NCBI RefSeq assembly: GCF_902506345.1
Contig: NZ_LR733413.1
Coordinates: 3,049,198 to 3,113,197 of the forward strand
Direction of reading: 5' to 3'
Source of the DNA: Flavobacterium sp. 9R
Lineage (GTDB): Bacteria; Bacteroidota; Bacteroidia; Flavobacteriales; Flavobacteriaceae
Length of the DNA stretch: 64,000 nt
In this document: positions 33,271 through 42,169 of the stretch, piece after piece
Layout: every line of letters begins with the position of its first letter
Position numbering within the stretch: the stretch's first letter is position 1
Program-made: the position numbers and the translations under genes
The notes under the pieces: model-generated
Told to the model about the DNA's origin: nothing
Database searches by the model: none
Seen by the model: only the letters and a program-made list of their open reading frames with translations

Positions 33271-33978
33271 TTATAGTGTTAGTTTAGCTAAATAATCATA
33301 ATGTTCTCCTTCAAGGACTAATTCACATTTAAATCCATTGGCAATTGCTGCATTTTGTAAAGTATTGTAATCTAAGTAAAGCCACGGAAACTCTTCTTCT
33401 ACTTCGTTCTTGTATTTTAATTTGAATGTTAATTCACCATAATAATTAGTTCCCGGAATCCATTTTCCACCATCTTCATCTTCGTCGAACATGTATATTA
33501 TGTCCGATGAATCTATAAGAATTTGTCCGTTTGGAAGAAGTATTTTATTTAACTTGTTCAAATAGATTGGTATTTGGTTTATTGTGCCAAAAATACCCGT
33601 CCCGTTCATTAGTAAAAGGATTGTGTCGTATTGTGTGTTTTCGTTTAAATCTAATATATTGCAGACTTCAGTTTGTTTTATTCCGCGTGCAATACATGTT
33701 ACTATTGCTTTTTTAGAGATATCAATAGCGGTTACATCTTGTTGCAATTTATTTTGTAATTCTAGGCTATGACTACCGGCACCACATCCAATATCGAGTA
33801 TTTTTCCTTTTGATAATGTAATTGCTTTTTGTTCAATTATTGGCATTTCATTGAATTCTCTAAATAAGTAGCTAACATCCATTTCATCTTCTTCTGATAT
33901 GGAGGTTTCTGTGTATATGTTTTCTGGTGAGTTCTTGAAATGATAATCATATATTGCTTGTCCAAAAAGGTCTTTCAT
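33271..33978 (-). CDS. Class I SAM-dependent methyltransferase
   Basis: A 235-residue methyltransferase. The start is the ATG before KDLFGQAIYDYH; longer in-frame starts would run across the divergent promoter and into the gene at 34034. The SAM-binding motif I is KILDIGCGAGSHSLEL (about 57-72), followed by an acidic motif II with VTAIDISKKAI. NGTGIFG and ILLPNGQILIDSSDIIYMF mark motifs IV-V. The substrate is unknown; it is co-transcribed with the YfiT-like gene. The acceptor cannot be guessed. Confidence 0.85.
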   Translation of the reverse strand: MKDLFGQAIYDYHFKNSPENIYTETSISEEDEMDVSYLFREFNEMPIIEQKAITLSKGKILDIGCGAGSHSLELQNKLQQDVTAIDISKKAIVTCIARGIKQTEVCNILDLNENTQYDTILLLMNGTGIFGTINQIPIYLNKLNKILLPNGQILIDSSDIIYMFDEDEDGGKWIPGTNYYGELTFKLKYKNEVEEEFPWLYLDYNTLQNAAIANGFKCELVLEGEHYDYLAKLTL

Positions 33979-34007
33979 TTTTTTATCGGTATTTAGTGAT
34001 TTAAGTT

Positions 34008-34015
34008 TACTTTTG
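34008..34015 (+). promoter_or_regulatory. -7 element upstream of the cysteine-cluster gene
   Basis: TACTTTTG matches TAnnTTTG, 18 bases before the ATG at 34034, in the 55-base divergent gap. Confidence 0.5.
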
Positions 34016-34033
34016 TGAAATAACAAAAAAGCC

Positions 34034-34534
34034 ATGCAGTTGAAGCCTGATTTATCGGAAATAAATAAGCTTGCCAAAGATAAGAATAACGAAAACAAAA
34101 AGTATTTCGATAAGCTTAAAAAGAAACCGCCTAAAAATTTAGATTATATAATGCAAGAACTGCATGATAGTGAGTTTAAAAAAACAAACTGTTTAAATTG
34201 TGCTAATTGTTGTAAAACAACGGGCCCATTGTTTACATCTGCAGATGTTGAAAGAATTTCAAAGCATCTTAGGCTTAAACCACAACAATTCATTTCTCAA
34301 TATTTGCGAATTGATGAAGATCAAGATTATGTTTTGCAAAAGTTGCCTTGTAGTTTTTTGGATCATGACAACACTTGTTTTATATATGAAGTTCGTCCCA
34401 AAGCTTGCAGGGAATTTCCGCATACCGACAGAAAAAAGTTCCAACAGATTACTGCTATTACAATGAAAAACATTCCAATTTGTCCTGCGGTATATAATAT
34501 TGTAGAGGAAATGAAAAAGAAAATTGTATTGTAG
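34034..34534 (+). CDS. YkgJ-type cysteine-cluster (zinc/iron-chelating) protein
   Basis: A 166-residue protein of the YkgJ/CxxCxxCC family. The signature is NCLNCANCCKTTGPLF (about 53-68), followed by PCSFLD and CFIYEVRPKACREFPHT, then PICPAVYN. The eight or so cysteines probably bind zinc or an iron cluster. The exact role is unknown. The gene is followed 36 bases later by the LolC/E-type permease, with which it may be co-transcribed. Confidence 0.9.
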   Translation: MQLKPDLSEINKLAKDKNNENKKYFDKLKKKPPKNLDYIMQELHDSEFKKTNCLNCANCCKTTGPLFTSADVERISKHLRLKPQQFISQYLRIDEDQDYVLQKLPCSFLDHDNTCFIYEVRPKACREFPHTDRKKFQQITAITMKNIPICPAVYNIVEEMKKKIVL

Positions 34535-34570
34535 AGATGTACTTCGAATTAATTTAATTATTACACACTT

Positions 34571-35797
34571 TTGAAATTAGAATATTTTATCGCCAAACGA
34601 TTAATTACGTCAAAGGATTATAAAAGTAGTATTTCTGCTCCTATTATAAATATTGCCATTGCTGCAATCGCAATAGGTATTATTATGATGTTGGTTTCTG
34701 TTTCTACGGGGATAGGTCTGCAACAGAAGATAAGGGAGAAAATTGCTGCATTTAATGGGCATATTGTTATATCTAATTTTGACAGCAATCAATCAGAAGC
34801 AACATTAGTTCCAGTTTCAATTCGACAATCTTTTTATCCGACTTTCAAGAATGTTCCTGAAGTAGAACACATTCAAGCCGTCGCTGTTAAAGCAGGAATA
34901 ATTAGAACAGAAACTGCTTTTGAAGGCATTATGTTTAAAGGCGTAGGCAGGGATTATGATTGGAAGTTTATAAAAGAATATTTGACACAGGGGAGATTGC
35001 CGAATTGTATGGCTTCACTCAATCAGGAAGTAGTTGTTTCATCAATTATAGCTTCAAGATTGAAGTTGAAATTAGGGGATTCCTTTCATACTTATTTTAT
35101 GAAGCCCAGCGGTTATTCTATTCGGAATTTAAAAATTGTAGGGATATTCAATTCAGGTTTTCAAGAATTTGACTCCTCTTACATCTTGGGTGATATCCGA
35201 CATGTTCAAAAACTAAATAAATGGAATAAAGATCAAGTTGGCGCTTTTGAAGTTTTTGTGAATGATTTTAGTGCTATAGAACAAATAGGAGAGAAAGTTT
35301 ATGAAGAGACTTCGTCTGTTTTAGATAGCAAAACTATTGTAGAAAAGTTTAGTTACATTTTTGAATGGTTAAAGTTGTTTGATATAAATATTATCGTAAT
35401 ACTTGTTGTTATGATTCTGGTGGCTACTATTAATATGGTGGTCGCGTTATTAGTGCTTATACTTGAACGTACTCAAATGATAGGGATATTAAAGGCTTTA
35501 GGAGCGGATAATTGGTCCATTCGAAAAATATTCCTTTACAATGCTTTCTATTTAGTTGCAAGAGGTTTGTTTTGGGGGAATCTTATCGGGATAGCTATTT
35601 TATTGTTTCAATATTATTTTGGTATTATCAAATTAAACCCAGAGAACTATTATGTTAATGAAGCGCCAGTCTATTTTAATTTAGTATATATCGTAGTATT
35701 AAATCTAATGACTGTTTTGGTTTGTTTTCTGGTTTTACTAATTCCTTCCTACATAATAACTCGTATATCACCTGTTCGAGCTATTCGTTACGATTGA
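34571..35797 (+). CDS. LolC/LolE-type ABC transporter permease, TTG start
   Basis: A 408-residue permease of the FtsX/LolC/LolE family. In the Lol system such proteins extract lipoproteins from the inner membrane for transfer to the outer membrane. An N-terminal helix (about 22-45), a large periplasmic domain (about 50-260), and three C-terminal helices (about 270-300, 320-345, 370-398) match the family, with LERTQMIGILKALGA near 300. The start is TTG: MKLEYFIAKRL is the conserved family N-terminus and the next methionine lies inside the first helix. The ATPase partner is not in this window. Confidence 0.88.
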   Translation: MKLEYFIAKRLITSKDYKSSISAPIINIAIAAIAIGIIMMLVSVSTGIGLQQKIREKIAAFNGHIVISNFDSNQSEATLVPVSIRQSFYPTFKNVPEVEHIQAVAVKAGIIRTETAFEGIMFKGVGRDYDWKFIKEYLTQGRLPNCMASLNQEVVVSSIIASRLKLKLGDSFHTYFMKPSGYSIRNLKIVGIFNSGFQEFDSSYILGDIRHVQKLNKWNKDQVGAFEVFVNDFSAIEQIGEKVYEETSSVLDSKTIVEKFSYIFEWLKLFDINIIVILVVMILVATINMVVALLVLILERTQMIGILKALGADNWSIRKIFLYNAFYLVARGLFWGNLIGIAILLFQYYFGIIKLNPENYYVNEAPVYFNLVYIVVLNLMTVLVCFLVLLIPSYIITRISPVRAIRYD

Positions 35798-35867
35798 TTT
35801 TTGGCATTCTCCTTAATATATAGGAGTTTTTGGTTTTATTAGATATTGGTTCTACTATATATAAGGA

Positions 35868-35949
35868 GCCGGGCTATACGTTACAAGTCCTCGACTAGTT
35901 TCGTTAGCACTACACTAGTCTGTGGGCTTTTCACTACTATCCCTAACGC
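35868..35949 (+). repeat. Extragenic palindromic element, copy 3 (plus orientation, left end short)
   Basis: The element has the shared inner start CCGGGCTATACG and the shared end CTACTATCCCTAACGC, but lacks the GGGCGT left end. A different interior hairpin is formed by GACTAGT (35893-35899) and ACTAGTC (35914-35920). Related to 12763-12904 and 23164-23275. Confidence 0.7.
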
Positions 35950-36110
35950 ATTTATTGCTTATCTGTCATTATGTATCTGTTTTTGGGCTTCAATTTTACA
36001 AAATTGCCAACATATCAAATCACTTTTATAGAAATTATCAAAAAAGTAGATTTTAAACTTCACGTTATTAGTACATTAAAAAATAAATCAAAAAAAGGTT
36101 TGCAAAAGGC

Positions 36111-36140
36111 TTGTTTAAACGAAAAAAGGTGCTACTTTTG
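36111..36140 (+). promoter_or_regulatory. rRNA-type promoter P1
   Basis: TTG 36111-36113, 19-base spacer, TACTTTTG 36133-36140, then GCACCCGC. An A-rich tract lies just upstream. This is an ideal match to the Bacteroidota consensus. Confidence 0.8.
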
Positions 36141-36231
36141 CACCCGCAACAACGCAGACGTTCATTTAAATACTGGCAGGTTATTGAGATATTCGGGATT
36201 AGTTTTCTGAAAAAAAAATATCAAAAAAAGC

Positions 36232-36262
36232 TTGTGAGAAATAAAAACGTTGCTTACCTTTG
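36232..36262 (+). promoter_or_regulatory. rRNA-type promoter P2
   Basis: TTG 36232-36234, 20-base spacer, TACCTTTG 36255-36262, then CACCCCG. Preceded by an A-tract. Confidence 0.8.
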
Positions 36263-36355
36263 CACCCCGTAAAATACGGAAAGTTCCTTGAAAAATTGAT
36301 AAGAGAATGAGATTTAAATTGAGATAAAAATTTTCAAAAAAAGTTTCAAATTTTC

Positions 36356-36386
36356 TTGCCAGTTAAAAAAAGAATTACTACTTTTG
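36356..36386 (+). promoter_or_regulatory. rRNA-type promoter P3
   Basis: TTG 36356-36358, 20-base spacer, TACTTTTG 36379-36386, then CACCCGC. It lies about 115 bases before the 5S gene. The same downstream GCACCCGC as P1. Confidence 0.8.
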
Positions 36387-36460
36387 CACCCGCTTTGAGA
36401 AACAACGAAAGGCGGAAAAACAAAGAAGAATACGTTCCTAGACATATTGAATTGACAGCC

Positions 36461-36480
36461 GTTTCGATGCAAATCGAAAC
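36461..36480 (+). other. Perfect hairpin with GNRA loop in the 5S leader
   Basis: The arms GTTTCGAT and ATCGAAAC form an 8-bp perfect stem with a GCAA tetraloop. It ends 20 bases before the 5S gene. It may be a processing signal in the precursor RNA. Confidence 0.7.
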
Positions 36481-36500
36481 AAAGAAATAAGAACGACCTT

Positions 36501-36607
<107 letters not shown>

Positions 36608-36614
36608 CTTTATT

Positions 36615-36650
36615 AAAAAACCCTTCATCTAAAATGAAGGGTTTTTTTTT
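36615..36650 (+). terminator. Terminator of the 5S rRNA unit
   Basis: A stem AAACCCTTCAT with ATGAAGGGTTT, a small loop and nine or more T residues, directly after the 5S gene. Confidence 0.9.
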
Positions 36651-36755
36651 GCCCTTTTTTTTAAAACAGTAAACTATTTTAATGAAAATAATGGAGGTAA
36701 AGGATTTTAGTTTATCTTACTAATGTTTTTTATCATTGACTTAAAGAATGTGTTT

Positions 36756-37397
36756 ATGGATTTATTTGACGATCGTAATTGGTCTATTTTGTTAGAACCA
36801 TTAATATTCAGTTATAAAGGGAAAACACATCCTCTGCATTATAAGAATAGCTACCAACTTATTGTTATGGTTATTCTTGCTGCTCAAGATTCTGATGAAA
36901 ACGTTAATCGATTAACTATTCCTTTTTTTGAAAAGTATCCTAATTGGTTCTCTTTAATGTCTATTAATGCTTCCGATTTGTATCCACTTTTGGATTCTAT
37001 TACTAATTTTAAGAATAAAGCAAATTGGATTATTGATTTAGCAAAACAATTTGATGATAAAGAATTGCCAACAACAATATTGGGTTTTACTCGATATAGG
37101 GGGATTGGTAGGAAATCAGCTCATGTAATTCTAAAGGAATTAGGGTATAATCCTAATGGCATTATGGTTGATTTGCATGTCTTGAGGGTTGCTCCAAGAT
37201 TGGGTATTGTACCTGATTTTAAAGATGCGGATAAAATGGAACAACAGTTACTTTCGAAATTAGATTCTTCGACTTGGTTAGAAATTGGTATGGCTATTTC
37301 TTTTCATGGGAGATTGATTTGTAGACCCATTCCGAATTGTAAGTCTTGTCAAATTAATACAATTTGTGATTATTTTATAAATGAGGGGAAAGTGTAA
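36756..37397 (+). CDS. Endonuclease III-like DNA glycosylase (HhH-GPD, Fe-S)
   Basis: A 213-residue HhH-GPD glycosylase related to Nth, which removes oxidised pyrimidines and nicks at abasic sites. The start is the ATG before DLFDDRNW; an ATG 33 bases upstream (36723) is possible but adds a non-typical hydrophobic stretch. The helix-hairpin-helix YRGIGRKSAHVIL carries the catalytic lysine (about K120), and VDLHVLRVAPRLG the catalytic aspartate (about D139), as in E. coli Nth. Cluster cysteines are at about 189, 195, 198 and 204; the first gap is five residues where E. coli has six. The N-terminal part reads HPLHYKNSYQLIVMVILAAQDSD. Confidence 0.9.
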   Translation: MDLFDDRNWSILLEPLIFSYKGKTHPLHYKNSYQLIVMVILAAQDSDENVNRLTIPFFEKYPNWFSLMSINASDLYPLLDSITNFKNKANWIIDLAKQFDDKELPTTILGFTRYRGIGRKSAHVILKELGYNPNGIMVDLHVLRVAPRLGIVPDFKDADKMEQQLLSKLDSSTWLEIGMAISFHGRLICRPIPNCKSCQINTICDYFINEGKV

Positions 37398-37420
37398 TGT
37401 CTTAGATAATCACATAAAAT

Positions 37421-37452
37421 ATAAAAGCCAATAAGTACTATTGGCTTTTATT
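37421..37452. terminator. Bidirectional terminator between the endonuclease and AsmA-like genes
   Basis: A perfect 11-bp stem (AAAAGCCAATA with TATTGGCTTTT) with a 5-base loop, flanked by T-runs for both directions. It separates convergent genes. Confidence 0.85.
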
Positions 37453-37461
37453 TTGAATTGT

Positions 37462-40218
37462 TTATTCAGTTTCCTTATCTTCTGTTTCTTCTAAATCTTG
37501 TGTTTCTCTTCCAACTTTAATTTTTGGATTATCTTTATTACCAGTAACGGTTATTGGTATTCCAAAAAGACCAAAAGGAGGTAATCCTAATCTCATTTTT
37601 AAATTTAGTCGACCATCCAAACTTGTAGTTCCTTCTATTCTTGGTCTAAAACCTGCGAATTTGAATTTGAAACGTTCAATGGTCATTATGTTATTTTTAA
37701 TCGAACTTTTAATGTCAACTTTAGATAGTTCAGGATTCTTCATTTTATCGTGATTGGTTTGGCTTCCAACCACATTGAACATTTTCATTCCATAGAGTTT
37801 AATGTCTTTGATAGATAAAACTCCATTTCCTACTAAAGATGGGAAAACGGGTTCCATACTTGCGTTTAAACGGCCTTTAAGTTTGTAATCTAAAGAAACT
37901 ATTCCTTGGGCTTTTTCAGCAGCGCTTGCCATCTCACGGAAAATTTTAACTTCTTTATAGGCTCTTTTTATATCAAAGTCTGTAGCCTTGATTTGGTATT
38001 CAAACAAAGCTTTTTTACTTGTTAAGCTTTCGTATAAAGCGTTCATTCCAACTTGACATCCAATCAGGTTGAAATTAGTGTTTTGAAGGTATAATTTACC
38101 GTTTTTCATTTTCAGATTACCATTAGCTTTAGTAAGATGTAATTCTTGAAAATCTACTTTTTGAGCAATGGCTTTGAATTGTAGATCAAGATTTTTTGGG
38201 ATAATTATAACTCCTGTACTAGTTGTTGTTTTATTAGGAGTTTCTTTGGTAGAATTTGTAGCCGCAGTATTGGTTTCTACTGAGTTCATAAACTCATCCG
38301 CATTAATATATTTTGACTGTAAGGTAAAAGCACCTTTTAGTGTTCCTTTTCTTGGACTTAAAAAATTGAAAACATTTTTTAGATAACCATTCAATTTGAA
38401 ATCAGATTCACTGTAACTAGCCAAAAAAGTGTTGAAAGACATTTTGTCTTGATTGAATTTAAAAATGCCTTCTTTGATTAAAAGCTTTTTTGGAAGATAT
38501 GATGATGCTATCGCTATATTTCTAACTTCTAGTGTTCCTTTATTATTCAATTTGTTATAGTTGCCTTTTTCAGCATCACTTTGTTTTCCTTTAAGAGCCA
38601 AGTCAGTTTTGATGTAGCCATCAACATCTAATCCTTTTTGAGAAAAGACTTTGTATATTTTGCTGATGTTTAAAACACCTTTTGCCTTTACATCGTAAGT
38701 CAAATCTTTGAAATTTTCTAAGTTCGCTTCAACTGTAAAGGCTTCTTGTTCAAAAGTAAAACTTGCGGGTTGTAGCCTAACTTTTAAATCATCGATAGAA
38801 CCTTTTTTATTTTTTATGGTAGCATTGCAATTGATGTTGGTGATTGGATTTGGATAATATTCCGTTTGAATAAAACCATTTTTAAGATCAATAGTAATAT
38901 CAGCTATAGGAAAACTGTTGGTTTTTGCATTATACGTTCCATTCATTGTTCCTTTTCCAGTCAAAAGCCCTTTTACGGTTAGATTTGGAATCCCTAATGC
39001 ATTATTTAGTTTTTCTAAATCAATAAAGCTGAACAATTCTCCATTCAGTTCAATATTTTCAACACCTTTGGAATGCCATTTTGCTTTTAAATATTCTTTT
39101 TCAATATTTAAAGAAATACCATTTACATCCAATAGTAATTGATTTGGGTCAAGAGATTGTAATTTTGCGCTAAAATCTAAATTTAGATTAGAAACAGGAA
39201 ATTTACTTTTATTGTAATTGACAAAACCGTCTTTTATTTTTAAATCTAAATGTAAGTCAGGTGCTATTTTTTGAGAAGCAATGTATTTTCCTTTTAGGGT
39301 TAAAAGCAGGTCGGTTTTTCCTTTGATTTCTGTTTTCTCTAGCCAAGTGATGAATTTAGGTGGAAAAGCATTTATCAAATCATAGAGTTCGCTATCTTTC
39401 GATTTAATGTTAAAATCAATATTATATCCGTCTTTTAGGAAATCAAATTTGCCTTTGAAATCCACTAATAATTTGTTTATGTTCAGATTGTTTTCTTCAA
39501 AAACAAAAGACAAAGAGTTTACATTAACCTTCGTAATTAAATCACCTTCTACTTTTTTATTCATCAAATACGGTTCGTTTTCGTAGATGAAGTTCATTTT
39601 GGAAATGTTAATGTTAGAATATAAATCAAAAACATCTGATGTTAAATCTCCTTTTCCGGTGTAATTAAAGTCAAATAAGTCAAGATGAATCGCCGTTGAT
39701 TGGTCGTCATAAACTACTTTACTGTTTACGATTTCGATTTTTTCAAGTTGTAAAGCGGTACTGCTTTCTTCTTCATTTTCTTTAGGGGTTTCCTCGCTTC
39801 CTTTGTACACATTGTAATTGGCTTGACCATTTTTGTCAACCTTTACATTGATGTTTCCTTCGGTTACAATAATTTGGTCAATATCTATGGCTTTACCAAA
39901 AACTAAACTCGATACATCGATACCAAAAGCAATTTCTTTGGCAGATACAAATTTTTCTTTTTCAAAAGGGATGGAACCATTTAAATTGACATCGTTTAAA
40001 GTCAACGTCAATGATGGGAAATGTTTAAAAAACGATAGATTAGCGTCTCCGTAATTAAGTTCTCCTTCTAGTTTGGTATTGGCATATTTTTTTACTTCTT
40101 CTTTTATTGTATCAGAAAAAATAATGGGTGTAAGGAACATTACAACCAAAATACTACCGAATGCTATTCCTAAATATTTTACTGTTTTTAAGAAGATGTT
40201 TTTTTTATCTATCGCCAT
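37462..40218 (-). CDS. AsmA-family protein
   Basis: A 918-residue AsmA-like protein: a short cytoplasmic start, one transmembrane helix (about 15-35), then a very long periplasmic beta-rich region. The N-terminal AsmA pattern is GELNYGDANLSFFKHFPSLTLTLNDVNLNG, and the AsmA C-terminal part contains RPRIEGTTSLDGRLNLKMRLGLPPFG near the end. Such proteins resemble the lipid-transfer bridges (TamB/AsmA/VPS13-like) and may move phospholipids to the outer membrane. It lies 21 bases after miaE in an operon, a link that may be only positional. The tail ends in a very acidic stretch (TQDLEETEDKETE). Confidence 0.88.
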   Translation of the reverse strand: MAIDKKNIFLKTVKYLGIAFGSILVVMFLTPIIFSDTIKEEVKKYANTKLEGELNYGDANLSFFKHFPSLTLTLNDVNLNGSIPFEKEKFVSAKEIAFGIDVSSLVFGKAIDIDQIIVTEGNINVKVDKNGQANYNVYKGSEETPKENEEESSTALQLEKIEIVNSKVVYDDQSTAIHLDLFDFNYTGKGDLTSDVFDLYSNINISKMNFIYENEPYLMNKKVEGDLITKVNVNSLSFVFEENNLNINKLLVDFKGKFDFLKDGYNIDFNIKSKDSELYDLINAFPPKFITWLEKTEIKGKTDLLLTLKGKYIASQKIAPDLHLDLKIKDGFVNYNKSKFPVSNLNLDFSAKLQSLDPNQLLLDVNGISLNIEKEYLKAKWHSKGVENIELNGELFSFIDLEKLNNALGIPNLTVKGLLTGKGTMNGTYNAKTNSFPIADITIDLKNGFIQTEYYPNPITNINCNATIKNKKGSIDDLKVRLQPASFTFEQEAFTVEANLENFKDLTYDVKAKGVLNISKIYKVFSQKGLDVDGYIKTDLALKGKQSDAEKGNYNKLNNKGTLEVRNIAIASSYLPKKLLIKEGIFKFNQDKMSFNTFLASYSESDFKLNGYLKNVFNFLSPRKGTLKGAFTLQSKYINADEFMNSVETNTAATNSTKETPNKTTTSTGVIIIPKNLDLQFKAIAQKVDFQELHLTKANGNLKMKNGKLYLQNTNFNLIGCQVGMNALYESLTSKKALFEYQIKATDFDIKRAYKEVKIFREMASAAEKAQGIVSLDYKLKGRLNASMEPVFPSLVGNGVLSIKDIKLYGMKMFNVVGSQTNHDKMKNPELSKVDIKSSIKNNIMTIERFKFKFAGFRPRIEGTTSLDGRLNLKMRLGLPPFGLFGIPITVTGNKDNPKIKVGRETQDLEETEDKETE

Positions 40219-40239
40219 TTTAAGTAAAGTGTATGTTAT

Positions 40240-40821
40240 TTATCCGTGTACAGTTTCTGATTTTCCATAATTTCCAATAATGGAACTTTCAAAATCTATC
40301 CATTCTTGCCAACGTTTGTCTACATCTGTTTTTTCTGTATATTGTCTGGCAAACTTCAAAAATGTTGTATAATGCCCCGCCTCACTTACCATTAAATCGT
40401 AATAGAATTTTGCAAGTTCTGGGTCTTTTATGTTTTGTGAAAGTACTCTAAAGCGTTCACAACTTCTGGCTTCAATCATAGCTGCAAACAATAATCTTTC
40501 TACTAAGGCGTCATTTCTGCTTCCGTCTTTTTTAGCAAATTTGACCAAATCATTCACGTAATTATCTTTTCTTTCTCTTCCTAAGGTTAGCCCTTTTTCT
40601 TTAATAATGTTGTGAACCATTTGAAAATGTTCCATTTCTTCTAAAGCAATTCTGGTCATTTCTGTCACTAATTCTTCTTTTTCTGAATTATTGATGATAA
40701 TATATATGGCATTTGAAGCCGCTTTTTGTTCGCACCAAGCATGATCGGTAAGAATCTCTTCAATATTTGATTCTACGATATTAACCCATCGTGGGTCAGT
40801 AGCTAATTTTAATCCTAACAT
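40240..40821 (-). CDS. miaE: tRNA 2-methylthio-N6-isopentenyladenosine-37 hydroxylase
   Basis: MiaE is a di-iron oxygenase that hydroxylates the isopentenyl group of ms2i6A37 in tRNA. The 193-residue protein begins MLGLKLATDPRWVNI; an upstream TTG was rejected because this N-terminus is conserved. The di-iron ligands appear in two repeats: DHAWCEQKAASNA and EEMEHFQMVH in the first half, EARSCERFRVL and EAGHYTTFLKFA in the second. A TAAATTTG element on the minus strand at 40845-40852 may be the -7. It is followed by the AsmA-like gene. Confidence 0.92.
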   Translation of the reverse strand: MLGLKLATDPRWVNIVESNIEEILTDHAWCEQKAASNAIYIIINNSEKEELVTEMTRIALEEMEHFQMVHNIIKEKGLTLGRERKDNYVNDLVKFAKKDGSRNDALVERLLFAAMIEARSCERFRVLSQNIKDPELAKFYYDLMVSEAGHYTTFLKFARQYTEKTDVDKRWQEWIDFESSIIGNYGKSETVHG

Positions 40822-40932
40822 GATATTATTCAATTTATTGACTACAAATTTAGCTTTTTAGTTTTGATTTTTCTTTCAAAAAGCTAGAATCAGAATGAAA
40901 TAGTATTATTTTGTACCCACAATTGATTTGAT

Positions 40933-42165
40933 ATGAAAAAACTATTGGTAATTGGTTATGTTTGGCCAGAGCCCAATTCTTCGGCTGCGGGAAGTAGAAT
41001 GATGCAACTCATTGGTTTGTTTCAAAAGCAAGGATATGAAGTTACTTTTGCTAGTGCTGCACAGGATAGTGATTTTATGGTTGATTTGCTGGAATTCGGT
41101 ATTCATAAAGTTGCTATAAAGCTAAATGATTCTAGTTTTGATGAATTTGTCAAAGCACTGCAACCCAATGTGGTTTTGTTTGATCGATTTATGATTGAAG
41201 AACAGTTTGGGTGGAGAGTAATTGAGAATTGCTCTAATGCTATTCGAATTTTAGATACAGAAGATTTACATTGTTTGCGAATAGCGCGACAAAAGGCATT
41301 TAAGCAAAATCGACCATTTTCCATCAATGATTTGCTAGTTGAAGATGTTGCAAAGCGAGAGATTGCTAGTATTTTGAGATGTGATTTGATTTTAATGATA
41401 TCCGAATTTGAGATGGATCTTCTGCAGACTGTTTTTAAAATCGATTTCTCGTTATTGTTTTATTTGCCAATTCTTTTGGACGGATTCGAAGCTTCTTTTG
41501 AGAAAAAATTACCTTCTTTTGAAGAGCGAGAAGGTTTTGTCTTTATTGGAAACTTTCTTCATGAGCCCAATTGGAATGCCGTTCAATATTTGAAAGAGGC
41601 GATTTGGCCTAAAATACTTCAAAAATTACCGAACGCAACTTTAAAAATTTACGGAGCATATCCTTCTCAAAAAGTGCTACAATTGCATCATCCTAAAACA
41701 AATTTTTTTATTATGGGACGTGCGGAAGACGCTCAGAAAGTTGTTCAACAATCAAAAGTAGTTTTGGCTCCTTTGCGTTTTGGTGCGGGTATAAAAGGTA
41801 AATTATTGGAAGCAATGCAAACGGGTACGCCTAGCGTAACCACTACTATTGGTGCAGAATCTATGCAGGGAGATTTGCCTTGGAATGGCTATGTTATTGA
41901 TGCTGTTGAAGAGTTTGTAGATGCAGCAGTGCAATTGTATACAGATAAATCCAGCTGGCTTACATCACAACAAAATGGGTTTTCTATTTTGAAAAAAAGA
42001 TATCAAAAGGATCTTTTTGAAAGTATTTTTGTAGAACGCTTACAGTATTTGTTCTCTACAATTGAGGAACATCGTCGGAATAATTTTTACGGTGCGCTTT
42101 TGCAACATCATACGCTTGCAAGTACAAAATACATGTCCAAGTGGATTGAAGCCAAGAATAAGTAA
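40933..42165 (+). CDS. GT4-like glycosyltransferase
   Basis: A 410-residue putative glycosyltransferase of the GT-B fold, group-1/GT4-like. The N-terminal domain begins KKLLVIGYVWPEPNSSAAGSRMMQLIGLFQKQGYEV, the usual start of such enzymes. The C-terminal nucleotide-sugar domain has GNFLHEPNWNAVQYLKEAIWP, LKIYGAYPS, and VVLAPLRFGAGIKGKLLEAMQTGTPSVTTTIGAE with the conserved glutamate region. The acceptor and sugar are unknown. It is a single-gene unit between divergent miaE and a bidirectional terminator. Confidence 0.85.
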   Translation: MKKLLVIGYVWPEPNSSAAGSRMMQLIGLFQKQGYEVTFASAAQDSDFMVDLLEFGIHKVAIKLNDSSFDEFVKALQPNVVLFDRFMIEEQFGWRVIENCSNAIRILDTEDLHCLRIARQKAFKQNRPFSINDLLVEDVAKREIASILRCDLILMISEFEMDLLQTVFKIDFSLLFYLPILLDGFEASFEKKLPSFEEREGFVFIGNFLHEPNWNAVQYLKEAIWPKILQKLPNATLKIYGAYPSQKVLQLHHPKTNFFIMGRAEDAQKVVQQSKVVLAPLRFGAGIKGKLLEAMQTGTPSVTTTIGAESMQGDLPWNGYVIDAVEEFVDAAVQLYTDKSSWLTSQQNGFSILKKRYQKDLFESIFVERLQYLFSTIEEHRRNNFYGALLQHHTLASTKYMSKWIEAKNK

Positions 42166-42169
42166 AAAA

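Larger units (their letters stand above)
35798..36500. other. Long gene-free region: extragenic repeat and rRNA-type leader
   Basis: About 700 bases without a convincing protein gene. From left to right it holds the extragenic repeat (35868-35949), an AT-rich stretch, three tandem promoters (36111-36140, 36232-36262, 36356-36386), a duplicated leader motif (36283-36299 and 36434-36450) and a hairpin (36461-36480), ending at the 5S rRNA gene. Confidence 0.7.

Noticed and set aside
33979..34098. Longer methyltransferase start on the minus strand
   Set aside because: It would overlap the divergent gene at 34034 and its TACTTTTG promoter; the ATG at 33978 fits the family.
35846..36210. Short plus-strand reading frames over the extragenic repeat and P1 promoter
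   Set aside because: Codon content is random-looking, they span a palindrome and a promoter, and no family resemblance is seen.
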